From: CAYUAI01 sp964442745
GTDB lineage: Bacteria > Pseudomonadota > Gammaproteobacteria > S012-40
Assembly (NCBI GenBank): GCA_964442745.1
Contig: CAYUAI010000009.1
Coordinates: 24,172-88,171, forward strand
Direction: 5' to 3'
DNA length: 64,000 nt
This document shows positions 16,303 through 25,069 of this stretch, piece by piece. The notes under the pieces were generated by a model that searched no databases, was not told the DNA's origin, and saw only the letters and a list, made by a program, of their open reading frames with translations. Position 1 is the first letter of the stretch, and each line of letters starts with the position of its first letter. The translations under genes and the position numbers were made by a program.

Positions 16303-18454
16303 AATAACCTTGTTCCATGAGAATCGATGCATAATTTGAGATTAAATTTTTGTCATGTCGATTTTTTTTCCAAAGCTTTTCAAAGCTTGACAGAGAAAGC
16401 TCAATACGGCCGACTCTTGCTAGCATGATGGCCTCTAACAAGCGAATGCGTGCGGGTTGATCAGCGTATTCCACCGTGTTTAATAGTTTTTCATAATAGG
16501 ATCGTGATTGAACCGTATTGCCGGTTAATCGAAAAGATTCCGCCAGGAAATAACCGGCTTCAATATCAATCTTTATCGCTGTGTTGTGCGATACATATCG
16601 ATCCAGGTACACAATCGCTTTTTGCCAGTGAGCTTGCCGATATTCATACAAGCCAAGATAGCGTAATGCGGCTAAATGCTTCGGATACAATTTATGTATT
16701 TTTTGCCAGAGTTGCAGTACTAGCGGAGGTTGATTTTTTTTCTCCATAAATAAGGCAAGGTTTTTTAGGGCCATTGCATCGGAAATATTATCAATGGCGT
16801 TGCGCGTGGTCACTAATGATATATCAATATCACCTTTTAACGTTGTCGCCTCAACCCACAGTTGTTGAAAATCAAGCTTAGCGGTCAGCCCAGTACTTTG
16901 TATAATATTTAAGGTATGTTGATATTCACCGATTTGTATTAATTTTTTCAGCCATTTGATTTGTTCCTGATCACTGGCTGCACCAGCCCGTTTAATAGTC
17001 CACTGTATTTGTTGATGCGTGGGGCGGGGTCCCCAAAGAAAAAATAATTGTTGTACATCGGGTGCATCAAAAGATGCTTGCTCAGCTAAGCTCATAAATA
17101 ATGTTTCTGCCTGCCGCTTTTTACCAAATTCAAGCAGTTTATGGGCGATTTGACGACGCTGCTGGGCAATTAGCGAAGCGGATTGAGCGGTCTTCCAGAG
17201 ATAATTAAGCGCTTCATCCATTTTTCCTTGCTTTTCTGCAAGGCTAAGATAATCATGTAGCGCATATTGATTATCGCTGAATACCCGCTGGCGCAAGCGG
17301 GGAAGTGCGAGCTTATATTTTTTCAATTTGATGAGGTAATGTACTAGCTTGTCTTCTTGGGTTTGGCTCAGTGGTTTGCTTTTTTCTTTCGTTAAAAAAT
17401 AATCAATTAGCGTATTAATATCAGCGTTATCTTCAAGGGCATAAATGTATTCTTTTTCCATGGCTGGCTGGCCGGCAATCAGTTTTATGATGTAAGGTGC
17501 CATCCGTTTTTTATTGGCTTTATTGGTAGTTGAGGCGGCGAGCCTAACATAGATCGGGTAAAGGCTGGCGGGGAGTTGCTCTGTTAAATGCCAATGGTGC
17601 AAGCGTGTTAACGCCGATTCATGTTCACCCATGGAAATTTCCGCATCGATCATTAAGCGAGTTAGTTGTTGATTGTGGTGGGTGAGCGAGTGATTGCCAG
17701 CAAAAATTTGTTTAATTAAATCCGCCTGCTTAACCATGATCAACCAATGCCCTATTTCAATCAGATCTGAGCTAGGATCTTGTTGGTCAGAAAACCAGTA
17801 TTGAAGTATGGATACCACCTTGTCTTTTTGATTTTGATCTAATAACAAGCCAATAATGAGTTTGCGCGTTTTTCCCGTCATCGGCTGATCGTCCATAGCC
17901 ATTTGATAAAGTGGTATATTGGCGATATCTGCGTGTCGATGATACAAGGCATACAATTGCGCTAATAATAGCTTTTCATCATAGGACGCCTGGTTACCTC
18001 TGACGAGTTTCTCAAGGACGATGATTTGTTTATCCCTTTGATTCGTGTATGCATATTCTTTGGATAATTTTCGTAGTATTGCGGCTTGTTCTGTGATATT
18101 ACTGATTTTTTCAAGCGTTAGCATATAGTGGCTATACAGAAATTCATTTTGATAAAACTCGCTTAACAAGCTAAGTATTTCCAGGTTATTTGGTTGGCGT
18201 ACGTTTAATTGTTCAACAAGCTCGATGGCTTGTCGTGTATTGCCGGATTTTTGATAGGCGTTAATTAACGGGCGAACCGTGGTCAGTGACCAATCTCCTT
18301 GCTTGAGTTGGCGTGCAAATATCTGTTGGGTGGAATAATAATCCCCATCCATTAACAGCATGTAATTAATGTCTTGCTCGCTAGGAAATATAATGAAGCT
18401 GATGGATAGTGCGAGCACAACCATAAAAATGACAAGGGCTGCATTAATTCGCAT
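16274..18454 (-). CDS. Inner-membrane-anchored TPR protein (PelB N-terminal equivalent)
   Basis: 726 residues. One N-terminal transmembrane segment (about 5-24) is followed by a long all-helical region rich in TPR-like units, e.g. GNTRQAIELVEQLNVRQPN and YLGLYEYRQAHWQKAIVYLD. This corresponds to the periplasmic TPR scaffold of PelB, which binds PelA and guides polymer to the barrel. No barrel is attached: the protein ends in a TPR helix (YYEEAQKILQ) and the barrel is the next gene. It starts 3 bp after the end of the deacetylase gene. Confidence 0.78.
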   Translation of the reverse strand: MRINAALVIFMVVLALSISFIIFPSEQDINYMLLMDGDYYSTQQIFARQLKQGDWSLTTVRPLINAYQKSGNTRQAIELVEQLNVRQPNNLEILSLLSEFYQNEFLYSHYMLTLEKISNITEQAAILRKLSKEYAYTNQRDKQIIVLEKLVRGNQASYDEKLLLAQLYALYHRHADIANIPLYQMAMDDQPMTGKTRKLIIGLLLDQNQKDKVVSILQYWFSDQQDPSSDLIEIGHWLIMVKQADLIKQIFAGNHSLTHHNQQLTRLMIDAEISMGEHESALTRLHHWHLTEQLPASLYPIYVRLAASTTNKANKKRMAPYIIKLIAGQPAMEKEYIYALEDNADINTLIDYFLTKEKSKPLSQTQEDKLVHYLIKLKKYKLALPRLRQRVFSDNQYALHDYLSLAEKQGKMDEALNYLWKTAQSASLIAQQRRQIAHKLLEFGKKRQAETLFMSLAEQASFDAPDVQQLFFLWGPRPTHQQIQWTIKRAGAASDQEQIKWLKKLIQIGEYQHTLNIIQSTGLTAKLDFQQLWVEATTLKGDIDISLVTTRNAIDNISDAMALKNLALFMEKKNQPPLVLQLWQKIHKLYPKHLAALRYLGLYEYRQAHWQKAIVYLDRYVSHNTAIKIDIEAGYFLAESFRLTGNTVQSRSYYEKLLNTVEYADQPARIRLLEAIMLARVGRIELSLSSFEKLWKKNRHDKNLISNYASILMEQGYYEEAQKILQ

Positions 18455-18457
18455 CGT

Positions 18458-20704
18458 TCAACTTGTCGCGTTGATAATTTTTTTCACATTCACATATACG
18501 GCCGAACGACTGTTTGATTGAATATCAAATACTAATATGTGAGAGGAGGTCGTTTCTGCGATAATGGTTTGTAATACCTTTTGGTTTGCCAAAATCGTTA
18601 TTTGAAATTGTCCCTGAGTCGGTACGTGCCAATGCATATTGCCTGTGCCAAACCCTTGGGCAATGAATGAAAATTGATACTTATCCTTAACGGCCACATT
18701 GTTAATTTGCCAGTTGCTATGCAATAAATAACTTTGCAGCGCAAACGGGTAATAGGCGTGACGCATGGTTTTCAGTGCAATGATGGGTTGGGTGATTTTC
18801 GAATCAAGTAAAGTATATAAACTTCCCTGGTAATGACGTTGCCCGATGACACCATAGGATTCAGTAAAATCGACGGCTAGGAAGCTCGCTTTATCAAAAC
18901 GTATGGTTTGTAAATGTCCACGGTTTTCAATACGCCATTGCTTAGGAGCCAGTGCGATGAGGCGCGTACTCTCAAATCCATTGACAATCGCGGCATAGTG
19001 ACTGGTGGCAATAGGAGTAAGCTGTAACCCATTGATATACCGGTAAGTTGTCATTAAGGTATTCAGCTTGGCGAGTGTTTCTCCCATGGCCATTGAGTAG
19101 TGTAAATTTAATGGGGTTAGGCGTCGTGGTGTTTCTGTATATTGAGCATGCTGTCTCCAGTTGAAAAAACTAGGCGAAGCGGTCTGTGCGGTAAAGGTGG
19201 CCGATGCGGCGGAAGAATAGACTTGATAGCTATTGCCTAAACGCAGGCCATAAGGCGCTAAGGTGGTATAAGAAAATAAGGCTAATGGACCTTGGCGATG
19301 GGAGGTGTCTTGGTTGATGTTGTAAACTTTGGCCTGAGCGCTTGCTATGATAGCGGCCTCAGACGGTTGGCTGTTGCCACTCCATTGCATAATGGTGACT
19401 TTTTTGCCAGTGGGTAAGAGGGTATTGATGTAATCAATCGATTCATTAATTTCTAAATCGACAGAAAAGGGCTGGATGTTATACAGCCGTGTTTCTTGAT
19501 CATCGTGACTGGCGGCATTTTGCGATAGTAAATGTTCCATTTTTGTGCGGGCTAACAGTTCATTTACCCAGCGAGAGGTGAATGATTGGTTTTCAGCGTC
19601 TACGGTTTGGCTCGATGATGGCTTTGGCCAAATATTAGGGTGGCCATAGGTATGAGAGCCCACTTCGATATAGGGCAGTTGAAATATTTTTTTTGCCGTT
19701 TCTTGGTGAACACTTGATCCGTACCAGGCGGGATCGAGATCCCCGGCAATCGGGGCCACCGTCAGCGGGTAATGGGGAAAAGCCGTGATCAGTTCTTTAA
19801 CAATCACCTCGGCGGCACTGATATTGTCTTTATGGTATTTGTGTATTTTGGTTCGACTACGCCACCCGTCCCCATCAATATGTGCAAAAAAAATACGACG
19901 GTTTGATAATGTGCTTGGATCAGGCTTCGGTAGGATGTCCGTCGCGTAAGCAGCACTGAAGAATAAAAACGGATTGAGGCGCCAGCGAAATCGCTGACCG
20001 TCCTTGTCAGAAAATACTATATAATCACGATCAACGAAACCACCATGAGGACCCGTGGTAATGAGATGTGAATCTTCTGATGAAATACTTTCATCCCTCA
20101 CAACAAGGTAAGTCTTAAGATTTTTGCTGATAGTTTGATAGTGGCCGAAAGCCGGCAATAACCCCCTTAATGAATACTCAAACTCTGCCATGGCGGTATT
20201 TTTTTTTATCGTTTGACTGGCGTAAGTGAGCTCCGAATAGCGAGGCTGATATTGTAAACCGAGACGCTTAAATAATGAGTTAATCGTGGCCGCGGGTAAG
20301 GGACGATGATCGACGTCAGTTAACAATATAGGGCTGCCCATTAGCACCAAACGTATGCCCGTATCGATGGCATCCGTCGCCCAGGAGAAAAAAATTTCGG
20401 GTTGGATTAACGCGAGATGATTGAACCACCATAAAATACCACGCACATCGTGCATAGTGGTTAACGCTGGCAAGCGGCCATGAATATCGTTATACACCAC
20501 CTTGAGACCCAGGTGATTGAGAATGGCGTGTGCCATTTTGTGGGTAAGGGTTTGGCGCGCATCCGACACTGTATTACCATCATATAGCACGATGATTGTC
20601 CGTTTTACCGGGGACTCACTAGCGTAAGCATTCGCTGATGATGTCAGTGAATCACTGACAATAAAAACGAAAACAATGGACCAGAAAAATAGTAAATTTT
20701 TCAT
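18458..20704 (-). CDS. PelA deacetylase part (no hydrolase domain)
   Basis: 748 residues with a signal peptide (about 1-28). The N-terminal part (30-250) resembles the Rossmann/reductase-like middle of PelA. The deacetylase domain shows metal-binding motifs HIDGD (275-279) and GSHTYGH (H351, H355), and the C-terminal part (about 580-748) is beta-rich. Pseudomonas PelA carries a GH114-type hydrolase at its N-terminus; here that domain is the preceding gene, overlapping by 4 bp. It would remove N-acetyl groups from Pel in the periplasm, giving the cationic polymer. Function call firm from motifs and operon; the split is unusual. Confidence 0.85.
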   Translation of the reverse strand: MKNLLFFWSIVFVFIVSDSLTSSANAYASESPVKRTIIVLYDGNTVSDARQTLTHKMAHAILNHLGLKVVYNDIHGRLPALTTMHDVRGILWWFNHLALIQPEIFFSWATDAIDTGIRLVLMGSPILLTDVDHRPLPAATINSLFKRLGLQYQPRYSELTYASQTIKKNTAMAEFEYSLRGLLPAFGHYQTISKNLKTYLVVRDESISSEDSHLITTGPHGGFVDRDYIVFSDKDGQRFRWRLNPFLFFSAAYATDILPKPDPSTLSNRRIFFAHIDGDGWRSRTKIHKYHKDNISAAEVIVKELITAFPHYPLTVAPIAGDLDPAWYGSSVHQETAKKIFQLPYIEVGSHTYGHPNIWPKPSSSQTVDAENQSFTSRWVNELLARTKMEHLLSQNAASHDDQETRLYNIQPFSVDLEINESIDYINTLLPTGKKVTIMQWSGNSQPSEAAIIASAQAKVYNINQDTSHRQGPLALFSYTTLAPYGLRLGNSYQVYSSAASATFTAQTASPSFFNWRQHAQYTETPRRLTPLNLHYSMAMGETLAKLNTLMTTYRYINGLQLTPIATSHYAAIVNGFESTRLIALAPKQWRIENRGHLQTIRFDKASFLAVDFTESYGVIGQRHYQGSLYTLLDSKITQPIIALKTMRHAYYPFALQSYLLHSNWQINNVAVKDKYQFSFIAQGFGTGNMHWHVPTQGQFQITILANQKVLQTIIAETTSSHILVFDIQSNSRSAVYVNVKKIINATS

Positions 20705-21651
20705 AAATCAGGTTCAGGTACAATTATATCTAATTTAATTGTTCCCACATAAGGCACAAATCCATTCGCACGTTGTTGGGCGTAAATGCTTGCAATCCCT
20801 TGAACGTCGCTTGGTTGCCAGTAATCCAATGTCATTACAACCAGATGAGGTGCTACTTTTTTGGCTGATTGTAGTATATTTACTTGCTGGGAGTAAAGCG
20901 AGTTGTTCACGGGTTCATAGGACTGAGTGGTAAAATTGTAAGTCGCATAAACCGATTCCCCTAATGCATAATCAATAATCGGGGCAACTTGGGGTAATAT
21001 TGCATAGCCGCGATTGAGCATAATTTTTATACTTGGGTAGTGATATCGTATCGTTTCGAGCAATTGTATGGCCGCTTTTGTCATGCCTTGAAATCGCTTT
21101 GGTGCGGTTTTTTCTTGATGGGGAGGGATATCTAGTGTGTCGATAAATATACCGTGAAAACCTTGCTGTAAGATACGAGGAAGCAATTCCTCAATCACTA
21201 ACGAAGTCCAGCGTTTGTCACGTATGTCTATGGCATAACTACCTGGCCAATTTTCACTCTCCTGCAATAATAAGCCATCACGTTTGAGTTGATGATAATA
21301 CGCTCTATGCTGACCTACCTCGCCAAGACTTAAATACCCCAGCACCGTTTTGTTACTCTCTAGCAAAGGCGTGAGGGGTGGGTGAGTTTCGTTATCAAAG
21401 ACTAATAGTTGATACTTCATTAATGTATTTAATGGTGTCTTGTTTGCATAGTATACCGCCCACCGCGATGTTTCCCCTTGCAGAACTTGTGTCATAGCTA
21501 ATAGACTGAGGCAACCAATTGTCATCAATATTTTTCTCCAAAACGATCGCTTTGGATTTTGGTTTTTCCGATCGAAGCGATCAGAAGACGAAAGAATATG
21601 TGGCGAAAGCGGTAACATTTCGCTAATTGGTTGAGCAAGCATGGTATTCAT
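20701..21651 (-). CDS. PelA hydrolase part, stand-alone GH114-type domain
   Basis: 316 residues. A long basic N-terminus precedes one hydrophobic segment (about 40-58), then a TIM-barrel domain. Motifs match the PelA hydrolase: GYLSLGE (105-111), GIFIDTLD (D171, D174) and ALGESVY with the likely catalytic E232. Such domains cleave partially deacetylated galactosamine polymers. First gene of the pel operon, overlapping the deacetylase gene by 4 bp. An alternative start at 21525 has a GGAG site but would give a signal lacking positive charge, so I keep 21651 with reservation. Confidence 0.82.
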   Translation of the reverse strand: MNTMLAQPISEMLPLSPHILSSSDRFDRKNQNPKRSFWRKILMTIGCLSLLAMTQVLQGETSRWAVYYANKTPLNTLMKYQLLVFDNETHPPLTPLLESNKTVLGYLSLGEVGQHRAYYHQLKRDGLLLQESENWPGSYAIDIRDKRWTSLVIEELLPRILQQGFHGIFIDTLDIPPHQEKTAPKRFQGMTKAAIQLLETIRYHYPSIKIMLNRGYAILPQVAPIIDYALGESVYATYNFTTQSYEPVNNSLYSQQVNILQSAKKVAPHLVVMTLDYWQPSDVQGIASIYAQQRANGFVPYVGTIKLDIIVPEPDL

Positions 21652-22527
21652 TATGTCGCTGTATGTTTATCGTTTAGGAGATTCAATCGTTATGATGGTA
21701 GTTCATTCAATAGATGTGTTGATTTCGATTAGGCCATCTCATCCTATCAATTGACTTAACTTATCAGTCAGTATCATTGCGTGATCACCCAGTATTTATA
21801 TTTTCACTGTCATGTTAGCCAAAAAAAACGTCGATGGCGCCTAGTCTTTGTGGTAGACTAAATAATGAGCTGCTGGTTTTTTTTATAATGATCGTAGCAT
21901 GAGAATTTTAATGCAACTAGGCGAGAATGCACTCTTCATTGAAGCGTCTATTTTCTTCAAAGGCTGCACTCGGTAAGTTACAAAATATTTGATGTTTTTT
22001 TTATGAAATGATTTTGCGCAAAAAAAATAATTGAATGCTTTGCTAATTGTTATTTACATTTTATAATGCGGCGCTTACTATGTGTAATAGGCGGTGATTA
22101 TACGCCATAAAAAATAGGAAAGCAGTACGTGTTGTCATTATTCGGCGCTGTTCGCTTCTATTCTAATCGATATAATTATTGATTGGGGATTTAAAACCTA
22201 GCGGCGAAAGATTTGGCTTACACACATGAATAAAAAATACATATCCCAAATGTAGGACCCTGCGTATATTCAAATAGAATAGTGGGGCTACATCTCCTGA
22301 GTTATTTTTGATTTTATCAGCCTTAGCATAAGACCAGTAGTCTATGCCGTATGTTAGATTGACAAATTTAATATTGTTTTTGTGCATTAGGTCGTTATCT
22401 CGTCATTTATTTTGTCGAGAAAACAGCCTGTTTGTGCTCTGCAAACGAGAATACCCTTGTCAGAATAAACATCACAGCGTTAATTTCATTTTTTCACACC
22501 GATCATAATGATCAAGAGGATATGCGA
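21652..22527. other. Divergent promoter region between pel operon and Agd3-like gene
   Basis: About 880 AT-rich bases between two divergent units, so both promoters should lie here. I see a short inverted repeat near 21842-21860 (TAGTCT/AGACTA) but no motif I can name. A 74-codon minus-strand frame (22163-22387) shows no domain and is not called. Confidence 0.5.
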
Positions 22528-24699
22528 ATGGTTATTTTCTCCTCCTATCAATACCAGCAACGGCAACGTATTTGGCCAGCAGTCTTGCCAATTTTGATTG
22601 TGATTTTCTGTGTATTGGGGGCTGCTGATGGAAAAGCAGCACTTAATGATGTGAGCTTAGATTTAAAGATTCTCGTGATTTCATCAGGTAATGCTGATGA
22701 AGATATCGGGCTAGATTTAATTGATGATGTACTTAACGAAATGGGGGTACCTTATGCCATATTAGACGCCAGCCGTGAAACATTAACAGCGGCGCGTTTA
22801 TCAACCCAGCAACGCGGGCACTATAACGGTATTATATTAACGAATAGTGAGTTATATGTCAGTGGGAGTGGTTCCGGCTTTACCCTCCAGGAATGGCAGA
22901 TATTACACGCCTATGAACGGGATTTTTCGGTTCGGGAATCCGTGCTTTCTGGTTTTCCTGCGACCAATGACGCGCAAGATTTAGATTATGGTATGACCAA
23001 TATCAAATCCGATATTAATTTCTCTGCTTCTTGGTTATCGCCCGCTGGTGGCCCTGAATATTTCGAATACGTGAATACTAAAAAGTCATTAGACTTCGAG
23101 GGCTTTGCCTTTTTTGCACAACCACGTGCCGATGGAACGGGTCCCACCGTACAGCCTTTATTGGTGGATCAAATGGATACCAATCGTACCTTGATTTCAC
23201 TATTGAGTTATCCCGATGGTCGTGAAGTTTTATTATCGACCATTACCAATGCTTGGTATTTTATACACTCAAATGTGTTAGCTTATGAATTCGTGAATTT
23301 TGCGACCAAAGGATTATTTATTGGCGCGAGGCAAGTCTTTCTTAGTACCCATATGGACGACATTTTTTTAGCCAATGATTTATGGAATACGGGAACGAAT
23401 GCCACGGATGCGTCATTGAGCTATCGGCTAACCGCGGCTGATATTCTTAACGCGAGAAATCAAGTCAAACAATTCCGAAATCGACATTCAACGGTTAAAC
23501 GATTTGATTTAGATTTAGCCTTTAATGGGCAAGGTGTTGGCTCTAGAGGTAACAGCCCATCGCTAGTAGAAAGGATTACGCCCGTTTTTCCGTTGTCTAA
23601 CTTGGCTGAATTGGATAGGGCTCAACAACGTTTATGGATGATGCCACCACCGATACCGTTACCACCAATACCAATATTGTCACCGTTACCAACACCGGCG
23701 CCATTAGTATTGCCTCCTAGGAATAACACGGTATTCGATGGCCTGACGACGAGTATTGTTAACTTTAAAAAAGATTTCCGCTTTATCAGCCATACCTTTA
23801 CTCATCGCACCATGAATGTGAGCAATGGTGTCGGCTATCCAGAATCGGTCTTTGAAATTTCTGAAAATCGTAAAACCTGGAATACGCTAAAACTGCCAAA
23901 AAAATCCGAAAATAATTCGATACTGGTCACGGGAAATCACTCCGGGTTACTGGAAGATAATAATACCGAGTTTGATACGTCTGACGATACACCTTATCCT
24001 GATGGTATAAATACTGCGTTTATGCAAGCCGCTCAAGATCTCGGGGTACGTTTTTTAGCCTCGGATGCATCGCAAGTGAATCAGGCCGCAGAACAGCGTG
24101 TGCCTGGATTCGACATCATCTTGTTGCCGCGGTGGCCGTCTAATGTGTATTTTAATACCACCACGGCAAATGAACTAACCGATGAGTACAACTATGTTTT
24201 CTATGAACGTCATATCAATGCCGGACAAGATCCTTGTATGATTCCAGGAGCGATTTGCGCGCCTCGTAGTTTTCAAGAAATTATGCGAGCTGAAGCAGAT
24301 ATCGCGGTGCGGCATATGATATCTTATCGGATGTGGCCACACTTTTTTCATCAGACGAATATGAGGAACTACGATGGCCGGGGGAATACGCTCATCTTTC
24401 ATTGGTTATCTGCCGTTGTCGGTGAATATGAAAAATACATGACATTGCCCATAGAAAATCTAGAATATTTTGATATTGCCAAAAAAAGCGAAAGCCGTGT
24501 CGGTTATCGTGATGTGACGATTGAAGGGGTTTGGGATGTCACCAGAAATATTGTCACATTGTCTGCGGCTCAACCCGTTAATGACGTTTTCGTGACTGGC
24601 ATTAAAGGTGGAAAATTGTACGGCGGACAGCGATTGATCGAAGTCGATCTTTCCACGCAATCCAAAGAAATGGTTGTCGATCGCGCATTGTCGCGGTAA
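22528..24699 (+). CDS. Agd3-like (CE18-type) polysaccharide deacetylase
   Basis: About 723 residues from ATG 22528, chosen because AGAGGA lies 7 bases upstream and the protein then begins with an N-terminal hydrophobic segment (signal or anchor). The N-terminal half has a Rossmann-like or flavodoxin-like start (LKILVISSGNADEDIG) and a beta-rich region. The catalytic part has metal motif HMDDIF (H275, D277, D278) and HTFTH (H422, H426), with a Pro-rich insert between them (about 370-400). The pattern recalls fungal Agd3, which deacetylates galactosaminogalactan, more than PelA. It is followed by a hairpin terminator candidate and a GH114 lipoprotein. Substrate is inferred. Confidence 0.68.
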   Translation: MVIFSSYQYQQRQRIWPAVLPILIVIFCVLGAADGKAALNDVSLDLKILVISSGNADEDIGLDLIDDVLNEMGVPYAILDASRETLTAARLSTQQRGHYNGIILTNSELYVSGSGSGFTLQEWQILHAYERDFSVRESVLSGFPATNDAQDLDYGMTNIKSDINFSASWLSPAGGPEYFEYVNTKKSLDFEGFAFFAQPRADGTGPTVQPLLVDQMDTNRTLISLLSYPDGREVLLSTITNAWYFIHSNVLAYEFVNFATKGLFIGARQVFLSTHMDDIFLANDLWNTGTNATDASLSYRLTAADILNARNQVKQFRNRHSTVKRFDLDLAFNGQGVGSRGNSPSLVERITPVFPLSNLAELDRAQQRLWMMPPPIPLPPIPILSPLPTPAPLVLPPRNNTVFDGLTTSIVNFKKDFRFISHTFTHRTMNVSNGVGYPESVFEISENRKTWNTLKLPKKSENNSILVTGNHSGLLEDNNTEFDTSDDTPYPDGINTAFMQAAQDLGVRFLASDASQVNQAAEQRVPGFDIILLPRWPSNVYFNTTTANELTDEYNYVFYERHINAGQDPCMIPGAICAPRSFQEIMRAEADIAVRHMISYRMWPHFFHQTNMRNYDGRGNTLIFHWLSAVVGEYEKYMTLPIENLEYFDIAKKSESRVGYRDVTIEGVWDVTRNIVTLSAAQPVNDVFVTGIKGGKLYGGQRLIEVDLSTQSKEMVVDRALSR

Positions 24700-24727
24700 A
24701 ATAGCCGCGTCAGGTTGCCTTGCATTG

Positions 24728-24780
24728 GTCCTGCATCTGCGTAGAAAGCAGGTGCAGGACATGGAGTGTGTCATTTTTTT
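24728..24780 (+). terminator. Hairpin terminator candidate after the Agd3-like gene
   Basis: A 13-bp stem (GTCCTGCATCTGC with GCAGGTGCAGGAC, one wobble) has a 7-nt loop and is followed 12 nt later by seven or eight Ts. The distance to the T-run is longer than usual. The rest of the 370-bp gap up to 25069 shows nothing further I can name. Confidence 0.55.
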
Positions 24781-25069
24781 GCCGAGCTTTTTAATGGCAG
24801 CCAGTGTTCAGTTTTTCTCTTCACTGTGATTCGGAGGGAAAAATGGGTCTTATTCACCGTTTCAGTTAATTTGATCGCAATATGATGAACAAGTCCAGGC
24901 CATGCAGCCCGAATAGGTTAGAGGGAGTATCATTTCTGAAGAAAACGTAGTGGCCAAAACGACGGGATAGGTACATTAAGCATCGTCCATTCCTTTGAGG
25001 TCAACTATCCCGCGCTGAAGAACGGAATCTTTTGCGCAAAAATATAATGAGCAAAGTTAAGGCAAGGAT

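Noticed and set aside
22163..22387. 74-codon minus-strand frame in the divergent pel region
   Set aside because: No recognisable feature and no ribosome site; the region is expected to be regulatory.
21652..22527. Search for a c-di-GMP riboswitch ahead of the pel genes
   Set aside because: No GEMM-like conserved sequence seen on either strand.
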